Shown here in pieces: positions 28,491 to 37,296 of a stretch of 48,954 bases of DNA. The translations under genes were made by a program, and so were the position numbers. The stretch is from assembly GCA_020532515.1 (NCBI GenBank), contig JAJBAY010000005.1:1-48954 (forward strand). Reading direction: 5' to 3'. The stretch is from Candidatus Cloacimonadota bacterium (GTDB taxonomy: Bacteria > Cloacimonadota > Cloacimonadia > Cloacimonadales > Cloacimonadaceae). Below the pieces are notes generated by a model that was not told the DNA's origin, made no database searches, and saw only the letters and a list, made by a program, of their open reading frames with translations. The number at the start of each line of letters is the position of its first letter. Within the stretch, counting starts at the first letter, position 1.

Positions 28491-28960
28491 AGATTCTGAT
28501 AGTTTATCACAGTGAAAGTGGCCACACCAAAGCCTTTGCCGAAGGGATTTTGGGCAAGCTCACCGCCCTGGGGCATATTGTGAATAGCATTCGCTTGGAG
28601 ACAGCTGCGCCTGTAAAAATGAAATCCGTACGAGAGTCTCAGACCATAGATATTGTGAATCTTCCCGATCCACAGGACTATGATGCTCTGCTCTTTGGCG
28701 GACCGGTCTGGGCTTGGGGTCCATCTCCGGTAATCATCAAAGCCATGCACAAAATGGGTAAACTCACCGGCAAGACCTGCCTGCCCTTTGCCACTATGGG
28801 CTTTACTGGAGGCAAGGCCGCGCTCCGCTATATGTCCCGCGAGCTCGGTACCAAAGGCGCCAAAGTGCTGCCCGGTGCGAGCTGCAGACATATGCTCTGC
28901 AATTTTGCTGAAGAGATAGAGAAGAACGCGGCTAAAATCGCCGCTGCTATCAGTTTATAA
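28487..28960 (+). CDS. flavodoxin-like / NAD(P)H-dependent FMN protein
   Basis: This 157-aa cytoplasmic flavodoxin-fold protein has KILIVYHSESGHTK at the N-terminus (FMN phosphate loop, residues 9-14). GGPVWAWGPSP at about 71-81 is the flavin-contacting loop of the flavodoxin/WrbA group. It probably carries electrons or reduces quinones, but the partner is not evident. I chose the GTG at 28487, which overlaps the preceding stop as GTGA. The alternative TTG four codons upstream adds residues not typical of the family. Last gene of the operon, followed by a strong terminator. Confidence 0.8.
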   Translation: MKILIVYHSESGHTKAFAEGILGKLTALGHIVNSIRLETAAPVKMKSVRESQTIDIVNLPDPQDYDALLFGGPVWAWGPSPVIIKAMHKMGKLTGKTCLPFATMGFTGGKAALRYMSRELGTKGAKVLPGASCRHMLCNFAEEIEKNAAKIAAAISL

Positions 28961-28973
28961 ATAATCAGTAATA

Positions 28974-29010
28974 CCGGAAGCAAGCTGTGATGGCTTGCTT
29001 CCGGTTTTTT
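28974..29010 (+). terminator. Rho-independent terminator of the nucleotidase operon
   Basis: CCGGAAGCAAGC (28974-28985) pairs perfectly with GCTTGCTTCCGG (28993-29004) around a seven-base loop, followed by six Ts. It starts 13 bases after the last stop codon. Confidence 0.95.
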
Positions 29011-29086
29011 GTGCTAAAAACTTCCTCCCATTGTAGCGCAAGAGCATCGTAACGCTGTCTTTAGACGGCCACGCACTGTCTTCAGA

Positions 29087-29690
29087 CGCTGCCTGCTGGA
29101 TTCGACGCGTCTCGCGTCGAACAAGGTCGCAGACCTTGATAAAATACGAACCGTCTTGATAAAAAGGGAGCAGTTCCCAATCGGATTCATTGACCATTAT
29201 GCCCTTTATCCGTGTGATCTGTGTGATCTGTGAGAGAGTCTTTTGTATGGTTCACGTACCGGCTGAAGACAGTGCTACTATGTACGCACGCACCAGCTAA
29301 AGCTGATGAAACAGCCGGCTAAAGCCAGCGTTACGGAATAGTTCGCTGCCTGCTGGATTCGATGCGTCTCGCGTCGAACAAGGTCGCAGACCTTGATAAA
29401 AATGCGAACCGTCTTGATAAAAAGGGAGCAGTTCCCAATCGGATTCATTGACCATTATGCTCTTTATCCGTGTGATCTGTGTGATCTGTGAGAGAGTCTT
29501 TTGTGTGGTTCACGTACCGGCTGAAGACAGTGCTACTATGTACGCACGCACCAGCTAAAGCTGATGAAACAGCCGGCTAAAGCCGCGTTACGGAATAGTT
29601 CGCTGCCTGCTGGATTTGATGCGTCTCGCGTCGAACAAGGTCGCAGACCTTGATAAAAATGCGAACCGTCTTGATAAAAAGGGAGCAGTT
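29087..29690. repeat. 257-bp tandem repeat, 2.35 copies
   Basis: Copies run 29087-29343 and 29344-29600, with a partial third at 29601-29690. Each begins CGCTGCCTGCTGGATT, then carries two abutting hairpins. These are TTCGACGCG/CGCGTCGAA (29101-29121 in copy 1) and CAAGGTC/GACCTTG (29122-29138). Two CTTGATAAAA words follow, then ATCCGTGTGATCTGTGTGAT, then short TAAA-loop hairpins. Copies differ by a few substitutions and compensating one-base indels, so the period stays exact. Confidence 0.92.
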
Positions 29691-29694
29691 GATT

Positions 29695-29733
29695 GCTTGG
29701 GTGGCGGGCAGATCTATTCCCCGCGTCCCAAGC
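29695..29733. repeat. 39-base nested inverted repeat
   Basis: GCTTGGG (29695-29701) pairs with CCCAAGC (29727-29733), and an inner CGGG/CCCG pairs within. It directly follows the truncated third tandem copy. It may be the edge of another element; there is no T-run, so it is not a terminator. Confidence 0.5.
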
Positions 29734-29986
29734 GTAGTGGAGGACGACACCTGATCCATCGATAGAGAATGACATTGGCATATTATTTCAGACAGATATG
29801 TGGCTTCTGCCCAGACTACGCTATCCCATTCGTTGTCGTGGAGATGTCGTGGAGATAGCAGGAAGAAACCCTTTTATCTCCACGTCATCTCCAGCATAAG
29901 TTATAGAGCTAGACCGTGGCAATCGTCTGGAAGACATTCACTTTCCCAGACCTTTTTAGGACAAATCGGTGTATATACAATCCTTC

Positions 29987-30163
29987 TTTCGCAGAAACAA
30001 GATCATGTGCTACGGTAAAAGCTCTTTTAATCCAATGAATCCGCCCAATCCGTGTGACTATTATCCTGTTGACCACACAGACCGGCTGAAGCCAGCGTTA
30101 CGGGTCCTTTCGCAGAAACGGCGTTCTGCGCTACGGTGAAAGCTCTTTTAATCCCATGGATCC
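29987..30163. repeat. 55-bp direct repeat, period 121
   Basis: TTTCGCAGAAAC, GCTACGGT and AAAGCTCTTTTAATCC recur at 29987-30041 and 30108-30163. In the second copy CGCAGAA and TTCTGCG form a 7-bp stem that the first copy has lost. Confidence 0.7.
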
Positions 30164-30195
30164 CCCTGATCCACTCAATCTGTGTTCTATTGTGT

Positions 30196-30233
30196 TGTAG
30201 GCGGAACAGGAGTTCGCCACCACGATAAAACCC
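30196..30233. repeat. interspersed palindromic repeat, copy 3 (GGCGGAAC family)
   Basis: TGTAGGCGGAACAGGAGTTC, then GCCACCACGATAAAACC. It is more diverged than the copies at 5098 and 18246, and the stem TCC arm has become TTC. Confidence 0.55.
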
Positions 30234-30270
30234 TAAAACGATAAAACCTTAAAACCCTATAAACCCTTGC

Positions 30271-30297
30271 TTGACAAAAACCCCCACCTCATAAGCT
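30271..30297 (+). promoter_or_regulatory. candidate promoter TTGACA-N15-TAAGCT
   Basis: TTGACA (30271-30276) is followed after 15 bases by TAAGCT, giving a leader of about 55 bases to the hutH start. Confidence 0.35.
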
Positions 30298-30359
30298 TTG
30301 TGCAAAACTACCTGTTTTATATACTTATCGCCAATTGAACGAAAATCTAAGAGGATTAT

Positions 30360-31889
30360 ATGCAAGAAATCATCATTGATGGCAATAGCCTCAGCCTTGA
30401 AGCTGTGGGCTTGGTTGCCAATGAAGCCGCCCCTATCCGCCTGGCCGATAGCAGCATCGCAAAAGTAATAAAGTGCCGGGATTATGTGGACAAAGTCATC
30501 GCCAATGGCGAGATCATATATGGCCTGACCACCGGTTTTGGCAAATTCAGCACCGTGAATATCCCCCGCGAAAACATCGCGGAATTGCAGTGCAACCTGA
30601 TCCGCAGTCATGCGACCAGCGTGGGCGAGCCTTACAGCATCGAAATTACTCGCGCCATCATGCTGCTACGCATCGCTGTCCTGGCCAAAGGGCACTCCGG
30701 CATTCGTCTGGAAACCTTGCAAACCTTGGTTGAGATGTTGAACAAAGGCGTGCATCCCATCATCCCTAAACGCGGATCGGTGGGTGCCAGCGGAGATCTA
30801 TCCCCCCTTTCACACCTGGCTTTGGTGCTTTTGGGTGAAGGTGAAGCCATCTATAAAGGCGAAAGAAGCAGCGGAAGGCAGGCTATGCAAAAAGCCGGCA
30901 TCACTCCGGTGACCCTGGCTGCCAAAGAAGGCCTGGCCTTGAATAACGGCACTCAGGTGATGGCTGCCATCGGCGCTCTGGCGATGTTGCAGGCCGAAAG
31001 CTTATGCCAACAGGCAGATATCACCGCAGCCATGTCCATCGATGCCTTGATGGGCACACCCTGCGCTTTCGACGCTTTGATCAATAATCTGCGGCCCCAT
31101 CCCGGACAAATCACTTCTGCGCAGAACCTCACAAATCTGCTCGCTTGCAGTCCACTGCGGGAGTCTCATGTAAATTGTAAAAACGTGCAGGATGCCTATT
31201 CCCTGCGCTGCACTCCACAAGTGCATGGCGCGGTAAGAGATGCCCTCTCCTATGCACGAGGTGTCTTCGAAATAGAGATCAATAGCGCCACCGATAACCC
31301 GCTCATCTTTCCGGATGAAAACCGGGTGATTTCCGGAGGAAACTTCCACGGCGAACCTCTGGCTATTGCGCTGGATACCATGGCTTTGGCGATCAGTGAA
31401 TTGGCAAATATCAGTGAACGCAGGGTCGAGCAAATCCTCAATCCCGCTCTGTCCCGCGGACTTTCTCCCTTTTTGGCCAAACGTCCCGGCCTGGATTCGG
31501 GCTATATGATCGTGCAGCTCACAGCAGCAGCTCTGATCTCAGAAAACAAAGTTTTAGCGCATCCCGCTTGTGTGGATAGCATTCCCACCTCGGCAAATCA
31601 GGAAGACCATGTCTCCATGGGCTCAGTTTCCGCGATCAAGCTCTTGCAGGTGATGGAAAATGTATCCAACGTCATCGCCATTGAGCTTTTGATCAGCGCT
31701 CAGGCTCTGGATGGCCGTGAGCAATCCAGCTCCCCTGCGCTGGAAGCGGCTAAAGCAGTGCTACGTAAGGAAGTCCCTACTTTGCAGGAAGACAGGATCA
31801 TGTATCCGGATGTGGAAAAAAGCATAGCTCTGATCAAGGACTCCGCCATCCTGAAAGCCGTGCAGAGCGCTGGGATAAATATATATTGA
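30360..31889 (+). CDS. hutH: histidine ammonia-lyase
   Basis: This 509-aa enzyme converts L-histidine to urocanate and ammonia in the cytoplasm. The MIO prosthetic-group triad Ala143-Ser144-Gly145 lies in GSVGASGDLSPLSHLA, at nearly the same positions as in Pseudomonas HutH. Other family marks are YGLTTGFG, LQCNLIRSHATSVGEP (the His that favours histidine over aromatic substrates), SATDNP, GGNFHGEP and SANQEDHVSMG. Length is as usual. AAGAGGA precedes the ATG. No other hut gene is in the window. It lies 31 bases before an unrelated lipoprotein gene and heads a run of co-directed genes. A tyrosine/phenylalanine ammonia-lyase is the alternative, but the SHA motif argues against it. Confidence 0.95.
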   Translation: MQEIIIDGNSLSLEAVGLVANEAAPIRLADSSIAKVIKCRDYVDKVIANGEIIYGLTTGFGKFSTVNIPRENIAELQCNLIRSHATSVGEPYSIEITRAIMLLRIAVLAKGHSGIRLETLQTLVEMLNKGVHPIIPKRGSVGASGDLSPLSHLALVLLGEGEAIYKGERSSGRQAMQKAGITPVTLAAKEGLALNNGTQVMAAIGALAMLQAESLCQQADITAAMSIDALMGTPCAFDALINNLRPHPGQITSAQNLTNLLACSPLRESHVNCKNVQDAYSLRCTPQVHGAVRDALSYARGVFEIEINSATDNPLIFPDENRVISGGNFHGEPLAIALDTMALAISELANISERRVEQILNPALSRGLSPFLAKRPGLDSGYMIVQLTAAALISENKVLAHPACVDSIPTSANQEDHVSMGSVSAIKLLQVMENVSNVIAIELLISAQALDGREQSSSPALEAAKAVLRKEVPTLQEDRIMYPDVEKSIALIKDSAILKAVQSAGINIY

Positions 31890-31920
31890 CAATAAAGTCA
31901 CAAACTCCAGATTAAACTCT

Positions 31921-34584
31921 ATGAGAAGAATATACGCTGTCTTAGTCATGGCAATGCTTTTCGCCCTTCTGGGCTGCGGCATTGACAATACCATGTACAA
32001 TGCCAGAAAGTATTTTAATATGGCACAAGTTCGCCCCTTGAGTGCCAATGGGCGTCCTACGCCTCAAGCAGTGGGCGATTATACCATGGCCATCAAAAAA
32101 TGCGGCATTATTCTCTCGGATGGCGGGAAGGGAAAACGCGCCGATGATGCCCTTTTCCTGATGGCCAGAGCCCTGTTTTACAAAGGCAATTCCTCCTTTC
32201 AAGCCAAGGATGCCTTTGAAGGCCTGATCCGGGGCTATCCCAAGAGCAAACACGTGCCGGAAGCTTATATCTATCTGGGTAAAGTCCTGCGGGACATCAA
32301 TCAGGTCGCAGAATCTGAAGCAGTACTGGAGCGCTTTGTCCGTGATCCCAAATTCGTGAAAAATCACCCCCGCGCCCTTCTGGTAATGGCAGATTTTGAG
32401 ATTCAGGATGAAGATTATTACCGGGCTCAGTACTGGCTGGAACGCATTATCAAAGACTACCCCAAGACTCCCGAAGCCAAAGAAGCAGCCTTCCTCTTTG
32501 GTAAAAACTATTATGTGCAGGGAGACTATGAACGCTCGCTTCAGGAATTTGAGAGCTTCATCAGGACCCGTGGCATTCCCAAGCCCAAAAAGATGGAGGC
32601 AAAGTACTATATCGCGCTGAACCATCTGGAATTGGGAGCGTCTGAAAAAGCCCTGAGAGAAGTAAAATCTCTGGTGCGCAATGAAGAGCGTCCGGACATG
32701 CTCTCCCGGGCCAGAGTGCTATACGGCCAGGCGCTTTTGGCAGCTGGAGATGTGGATGACGGCCTCAAGGAATTGAAAGACGTAACCACCAGCTATCCCC
32801 GCACTGAAAATGCCGCTGCAGCATATTTTTATTGGGGTAACTACCTGTATTATGAAGAGGGCAAGATTGATGAATCCGTGCCGCATCTGAACCGGGTACG
32901 CACCGAATTTGCCCAATCTCCTCTGGCAGAGAAAGGCACGCAAATGGCCGCTGCCATCAATAAAACCAAGCCTGTAGCGAATTTGAATAGCAGCCGCGAT
33001 TTGCAAGCCTGGCTGGACTATCAATATCTGAAAGCAGAAAACCTCATCAGCCCCCTGGCTTTGCCGGATTCTGCCCTGGCTGTGTATCAACGGGTGATCG
33101 ATGAACGGGATTCTTTGGCTGTGAAGCGCGATTCCCTGCTGATCAAGATCGAGGATGCCAATACCGTAATCGATAGCCTCATAGCGGTATTGCCAGCTCC
33201 CCCCGAAGTTGCAGAGCCGGATTCGCTGGAGCTTTTGGCAAATGCGGAGGCTGCTGATTCTTTGCTGACCGATCTAAATCAGCCTTTGCCTGCTGAGCCT
33301 AAAGAGCTGGAAACTGAGCCTGCTGTGACTGACAGCATTGATGCCCATGCAGAAGAAGCCCTGCAGGATGAAAGTATTGAGACAAATGAGCCGGAAGCGG
33401 AAAAGACTCAGGAACTCAGTCCCCCTTCAGATGAACCGGAAGACTCCATCGATGCAGAAGAAGTCAAGCCCGATGAAAGCATAGAGACAGAGAAACTGGA
33501 ATCTGAACCTTCCACAGTTGATCTCACCGATACCGATGAGAAAGAGTCTCCAGATAAGTCTTTAGAACCAGATCAAACGGAAGAGCCTATTGATGAGGAA
33601 GAAATCAAGCCGGAGGAAAGCCCTGAGACCCAGGAGCCGGATCCTGTCCAAATCGGCTCGGCATTGCTCAAGGAACTCCAGCGTGATCTACCCGTCTGGC
33701 AAAAAAAGCTGGACGATCTGCAGCCCTTGATTGAACGCTTTGATACCCAGATTATCCCCTTCTGCTATTTTTCCATGAACAGCCTGCTGCTTGAATTTCC
33801 GGAGCGCGCTGAAGAGGCTGAAACCCTTTATCAGAAAATGCTGGCAGAATACCCCCGCAACATGTATAGCGCTGCCGCCACGGCGATCAAAGAAGGACGC
33901 AGTCCCCGTTTGGTGGACCCAGCTTACAACGAAGCTCTGGCAGCATTTGACGCCGCTTTGGACAGCTATCCTGAGGCTCCTGATTCACTGGTCACCATGA
34001 TGCAGGACTATACCGAAAGTGAATATGATGACCTCAAACTGCGGGCAAATTACCGCCTGGGCTGGTACTATAGCTTTGAGGAACCAGACACCACCCTGGC
34101 CAAAGAATACCTGGATGCCGTCCTGGAAGATCCGGATAATGCCGAATACGCTCCTGCGGTGAGACGCTTCTACAATGGAACTAAATATCTCCTGCGGGAT
34201 TCCGGACTCAGCGATAGCATTGCAGTAGTAGCAGATAGTGTGTCCGCTCCTGCTGCCCAAATAGAGCCTTTGGAAGAAAGCCCGGCAGATAGTACTTTTA
34301 CAGGACCAATTACCGGGGAAGCAGCAAGTCCGGATTCGCTCAAGTTTGAGATAGAATTGCCGGAAGAAGCTTTGCCGGAAACGCCGTTAGAGCTCACTGA
34401 GCCTGCCGTGCCAGATTCCTTACAAGATATACCAGCAGAGCCCCAGGAAGGCGCTACAGAGCCGGAAATCAGGCCTGAAGGGGACTCTGTAGAGCCTCAG
34501 CCAGTTCCCCCCGAGACCGAAGAGACCCCGCCTCCGCTTCAAGATCTCGTCCCTACCCAGATACCGCAAGATCCGAAAGAATGA
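31921..34584 (+). CDS. TPR lipoprotein with long acidic linkers
   Basis: This 887-aa lipoprotein has a signal peptide with lipobox LLGC (lipidated Cys19). Residues about 40-330 are tetratricopeptide-like helical pairs (ADDALFLMARALFYKG, AYIYLGKVLRDINQVAES, AAFLFGKNYYVQGDYERS, AAAYFYWGNYLYYEEGK). They are similar in style to BamD/YbgF-type periplasmic scaffolds. Residues about 415-575 are a Glu/Asp/Pro-rich linker with EPEDSIDAEE-like and DESIET-like near-repeats. A second helical part (about 576-755) is followed by another acidic, Pro-rich tail. Size, lipidation and TPRs recall the type IX secretion lipoprotein PorW/SprE, but I cannot confirm that. Bases before the ATG show no clear ribosome binding site. 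Its last bases overlap the next gene (ATGA). Inner-leaflet outer-membrane location is likely. Confidence 0.75.
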   Translation: MRRIYAVLVMAMLFALLGCGIDNTMYNARKYFNMAQVRPLSANGRPTPQAVGDYTMAIKKCGIILSDGGKGKRADDALFLMARALFYKGNSSFQAKDAFEGLIRGYPKSKHVPEAYIYLGKVLRDINQVAESEAVLERFVRDPKFVKNHPRALLVMADFEIQDEDYYRAQYWLERIIKDYPKTPEAKEAAFLFGKNYYVQGDYERSLQEFESFIRTRGIPKPKKMEAKYYIALNHLELGASEKALREVKSLVRNEERPDMLSRARVLYGQALLAAGDVDDGLKELKDVTTSYPRTENAAAAYFYWGNYLYYEEGKIDESVPHLNRVRTEFAQSPLAEKGTQMAAAINKTKPVANLNSSRDLQAWLDYQYLKAENLISPLALPDSALAVYQRVIDERDSLAVKRDSLLIKIEDANTVIDSLIAVLPAPPEVAEPDSLELLANAEAADSLLTDLNQPLPAEPKELETEPAVTDSIDAHAEEALQDESIETNEPEAEKTQELSPPSDEPEDSIDAEEVKPDESIETEKLESEPSTVDLTDTDEKESPDKSLEPDQTEEPIDEEEIKPEESPETQEPDPVQIGSALLKELQRDLPVWQKKLDDLQPLIERFDTQIIPFCYFSMNSLLLEFPERAEEAETLYQKMLAEYPRNMYSAAATAIKEGRSPRLVDPAYNEALAAFDAALDSYPEAPDSLVTMMQDYTESEYDDLKLRANYRLGWYYSFEEPDTTLAKEYLDAVLEDPDNAEYAPAVRRFYNGTKYLLRDSGLSDSIAVVADSVSAPAAQIEPLEESPADSTFTGPITGEAASPDSLKFEIELPEEALPETPLELTEPAVPDSLQDIPAEPQEGATEPEIRPEGDSVEPQPVPPETEETPPPLQDLVPTQIPQDPKE

Positions 34585-35213
34585 GCTTGCCGCTGATCTA
34601 TCGCCAGCATCTGTATCTTCGGCTGGCCATCTTTTCCCTGGGGATAGCCACAGGCTTTGAAGCCTCTCTGCGGCAATTACTCACACAAATAGCCCTCTCC
34701 CTTTTTTATATCACAGTGGAGCCACAGCTCTTTGCAAAGCTGGGTTTTGCCCTGCGCAAGCTCCTCACTTTTCTAGCCGGATACTGGCTCTTTGCCTTGC
34801 TGTTCAAGGTCGAATTCCCTCAGGCTGTGCTCTTTAGCCTCACGATCATCTATCTCATCCTCATCACCGTGGCAGTTTGGGGATCCCTGGATAAAAGAAT
34901 GCTGCTAGCCCAATGCAAGCCCTGCCGTAACTTCCAAACAGGAAGATCTGTACTGTCTTTCAGCCTGGCCACGTATTTCTTTATCAAGCGGTACTTTGCT
35001 GAATATCAAAGCCTGCAGAAACAGGAGAACATCGCCGGCATTCTGGACCGCGCCATCAGGGCCGGACTCAAGGTGCATGAGGGTGCGGGCGTCATCGAAG
35101 ATAAAGTTCAAACCCTTTTACGCGAGGATTACATCCAGCCCACACGCCAGCCTGCGGCAAATCTCTACGGCCTCATCTTCTTAAGCCTGCTCATTTTGCT
35201 TTCCAATATCTGA
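34581..35213 (+). CDS. integral membrane protein, function unknown
   Basis: This 210-aa protein has about four hydrophobic stretches (residues 12-45, 58-76, 80-102 and 191-209). A basic cytoplasmic-looking loop contains two cysteines (LDKRMLLAQCKPCRNF), and an amphipathic region follows (KRYFAEYQSLQKQENIAGIL). The layout faintly resembles EcfT/CbiQ-type transport components, but no diagnostic Ala-Arg-Gly motif is seen, so I leave it unnamed. It starts in the stop of the lipoprotein gene (ATGA) and ends nine bases before truA, showing translational coupling in the operon. Confidence 0.65.
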   Translation: MSLPLIYRQHLYLRLAIFSLGIATGFEASLRQLLTQIALSLFYITVEPQLFAKLGFALRKLLTFLAGYWLFALLFKVEFPQAVLFSLTIIYLILITVAVWGSLDKRMLLAQCKPCRNFQTGRSVLSFSLATYFFIKRYFAEYQSLQKQENIAGILDRAIRAGLKVHEGAGVIEDKVQTLLREDYIQPTRQPAANLYGLIFLSLLILLSNI

Positions 35214-35221
35214 GGCCCGGC

Positions 35222-36010
35222 ATGCGTTATTTGATTATGATGGAATACGATGGAAGCGAATTTGTGGGCTGGCAAAAACAGAAGCAAGGCCGCAGCGTTC
35301 AGTCTGTAATGGAGCGCGCACTGGAAGCTTTCAGCCAAAAGCCAGCTATGATCACCTCCGCAGGACGCACAGATGCAGGAGTGCACGCTTTGGCGCAATA
35401 TGCCCACTTCGAATATGAAGGCCGCATGACTATGGCGCAGATGCTCAAGGCTTTTCGGCGCTGGCTGCCCGCTGATATCAAGGTCTTGCAGATCTGGCAG
35501 GTGGGGGACGATCTTTCCGCCCGCTATCAAGCCTTTGAGCGCCAATACCGCTATGTCCTGACCAAGGATCTCAGCCCCTTCAACCGCAACTATACCGGCT
35601 TTATCCCGCATCTGAAACTGCGCCTGCTGCCCATGCAAGCAGCGGCAGCAAGGCTCCTCGGCAGGCATGATTTCTCCAGCTTTGGCCGCCTCAATCCGGA
35701 GGTGCCAAATCACATCTGCGAGCTCAAAGAGCTCAGCATCTCTGAAGAAGAGGATGCCTTTGTCTTTACCCTGCGCGCCGATCGCTTTCTGCATCACATG
35801 GTGCGCCGCATTGTGGGCACCCTGGCCTATATCTCCCATTTTGATTTGCCCGCGGATACGATAGACAAGATCCTGGCAGACGAATGCCCGCGGCAAAATC
35901 TGGTTTGCACTGCTCCTGCCCAAGGACTCTTTCTGATTGGGGTCAAATACCCGCCAGAACTGCTTGACGGCAAAGCCACCTGCAAATTATCTGACATCAT
36001 AAGAAGGTAA
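35222..36010 (+). CDS. truA: tRNA pseudouridine(38-40) synthase TruA
   Basis: This 262-aa enzyme isomerises uridines 38-40 of the tRNA anticodon stem-loop. The start YLIMMEYDGSEFVGWQ and the catalytic block GRTDAGVHA (Asp51) are typical. RYQAFERQYRYVL, GRHDFSSFGR and FLHHMVRRIVGTL are the further conserved segments. Length is standard. It lies in a compact run between a membrane-protein gene and hisS, only two bases before the hisS start. Confidence 0.96.
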   Translation: MRYLIMMEYDGSEFVGWQKQKQGRSVQSVMERALEAFSQKPAMITSAGRTDAGVHALAQYAHFEYEGRMTMAQMLKAFRRWLPADIKVLQIWQVGDDLSARYQAFERQYRYVLTKDLSPFNRNYTGFIPHLKLRLLPMQAAAARLLGRHDFSSFGRLNPEVPNHICELKELSISEEEDAFVFTLRADRFLHHMVRRIVGTLAYISHFDLPADTIDKILADECPRQNLVCTAPAQGLFLIGVKYPPELLDGKATCKLSDIIRR

Positions 36011-36012
36011 GC

Positions 36013-37263
36013 ATGAATTATAAAATCCCTCGGGGAACATACGACATAATGCCCAAAGACAGCGCCCGTTGGCAGCATGTGATAGACACATTCCGCCTTG
36101 TGGCACAGCGCTTTGGTTACGAAGAAATCACCACTCCCATCTTTGAGCTGGCAGGCCTTTTTGAACGCAGTTCCGGAGAAAGCTCCGATGTGGTGCAAAA
36201 AGAGATGTACCGCTTTGCAGATCAGAAAGGACGCACCTTTGCTCTGCGGCCAGAAGGCACGGCCGGTGTGGTGCGCGCTTATGTGGAAAAGAGCCTTGAC
36301 CGCCTGGGCGGCAGGAGCAAATACTATTATATCGGTCCGATGTTCCGTTACGATCGCCCTCAGGCCGGACGCTACCGTCAATTCTATCAATACGGTATCG
36401 AGTTTATCGGCAGCAATCATCCTTATTACGATGCGGAAGTAATCGCGCTGGAGATGCAGTTTTTGGCTGAATTGGGCCTGAAGAATGTATCCCTGGAGAT
36501 CAATAGCGTGGGTTGTGCCCAGTGCTCTTTAGATTATGATGAGGCGCTGCGTGCATACTACCAGCCGCATCTGGCTGAGCTCTGTCCGGATTGCCAGAAT
36601 CGCTTTGAGGTTCGCCCTCGCCGTCTTTTGGATTGCAAGGTTTCCTTTTGCCAGAGCCTCAGAAAAGACGCGCCTTCGCAATTGGATTATCTGGATCAGG
36701 ACTGCAAGGAGCATTTCAGTGAGGTGCAAAACTATCTGGATCAAATGGGTGTGAAATACCGGGTCAATCCCGCCATCGTGCGCGGCCTGGATTACTATAC
36801 CAACACCGCCTTTGAACTCATCGTAGATGCTTTGGGCGCACAGGATTCCATCGCTGGAGGAGGCAGATACAATGGCCTGATTTCCCAGCTTGGTGGCAAG
36901 GATACCCCTGCTGTCGGTTTTGCCGGAGGTTTTGAGCGGCTGCTCTTGGCTCTGGAGCTGGAAGGAATCGCGGGTTACGAGCCCGTAAATCCCACTATAT
37001 ACGTGATCGGCATCGGAGAGGAAACCCGGCTCATGGCCCTCGAATATATCACCAAATTGCGTCAGGACGGGATCTATGTGGATTACAATCCCGATAAAAG
37101 CTCCTTCAAGGCCCAGATGAAGGCCGCAGATGCCAGTAAGGCCAGATATGCCCTCATCATCGGTGAGGATGAATTGGCCTCAAAGCTGCCCACTTTGAAA
37201 GACCTGGAAAGTTCCCAGCAGCGTAGTGTTGATTATCAGCAATTGCTTGATATTCTGCAGTAA
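36013..37263 (+). CDS. hisS: histidyl-tRNA synthetase
   Basis: This 416-aa class II synthetase charges tRNA-His. It opens with IPRGTYDIMP. Motif 2 is GPMFRYDRPQAGRYRQF (Arg112) and the histidine-binding blocks are RGLDYYTNTAFE (Arg257) and GGGRYNGL. Motif 3 is GFAGGFERLLLAL (Arg309). The C-terminal anticodon-binding domain (about 330-416) includes YVDYNPDKSSFKAQMKAAD. AAGGT precedes the ATG, overlapping the end of truA. Length and motifs are complete, with nothing odd. Confidence 0.97.
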   Translation: MNYKIPRGTYDIMPKDSARWQHVIDTFRLVAQRFGYEEITTPIFELAGLFERSSGESSDVVQKEMYRFADQKGRTFALRPEGTAGVVRAYVEKSLDRLGGRSKYYYIGPMFRYDRPQAGRYRQFYQYGIEFIGSNHPYYDAEVIALEMQFLAELGLKNVSLEINSVGCAQCSLDYDEALRAYYQPHLAELCPDCQNRFEVRPRRLLDCKVSFCQSLRKDAPSQLDYLDQDCKEHFSEVQNYLDQMGVKYRVNPAIVRGLDYYTNTAFELIVDALGAQDSIAGGGRYNGLISQLGGKDTPAVGFAGGFERLLLALELEGIAGYEPVNPTIYVIGIGEETRLMALEYITKLRQDGIYVDYNPDKSSFKAQMKAADASKARYALIIGEDELASKLPTLKDLESSQQRSVDYQQLLDILQ

Positions 37264-37296
37264 AGCGCATCCCGCAAGGCTATAAATAGGAGATTT

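Larger units (their letters stand above)
28961..30359. other. 1.4-kb non-coding repeat block
   Basis: No coding sequence is supported. It contains a terminator, a 257-bp tandem repeat (2.35 copies), a long imperfect hairpin (29695-29733) and a 55-bp direct repeat (29987 and 30108). Copy 3 of the GGCGGAAC repeat and a TTGACA before hutH are also present. Many short words with TNAA loops between inverted triplets recur (GGCTAAAGCC, CAGCTAAAGCTG, GTCTTTAGAC, GTCTTCAGAC). Open frames here are built from the repeats. Confidence 0.7.

Noticed and set aside
29087-29690. Tandem repeats considered as a CRISPR array; also 18010-18112 and 48848-48921
   Set aside because: The 257-bp units are repeats throughout with no unique spacers. 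The other two sets have 7-10-bp words, far too short for CRISPR repeats, and no cas genes are present.
29536-29781. Open frames crossing the tandem repeats on the minus strand
   Set aside because: They are made of repeat sequence, lack ribosome binding sites and differ between copies only by chance stops.
31886-31914. TTGACA overlapping the hutH stop, considered as a promoter for the TPR lipoprotein
   Set aside because: It overlaps the end of the coding sequence. The -10 would be AGATTA and transcription would start at the ATG itself. Read-through from hutH is simpler.
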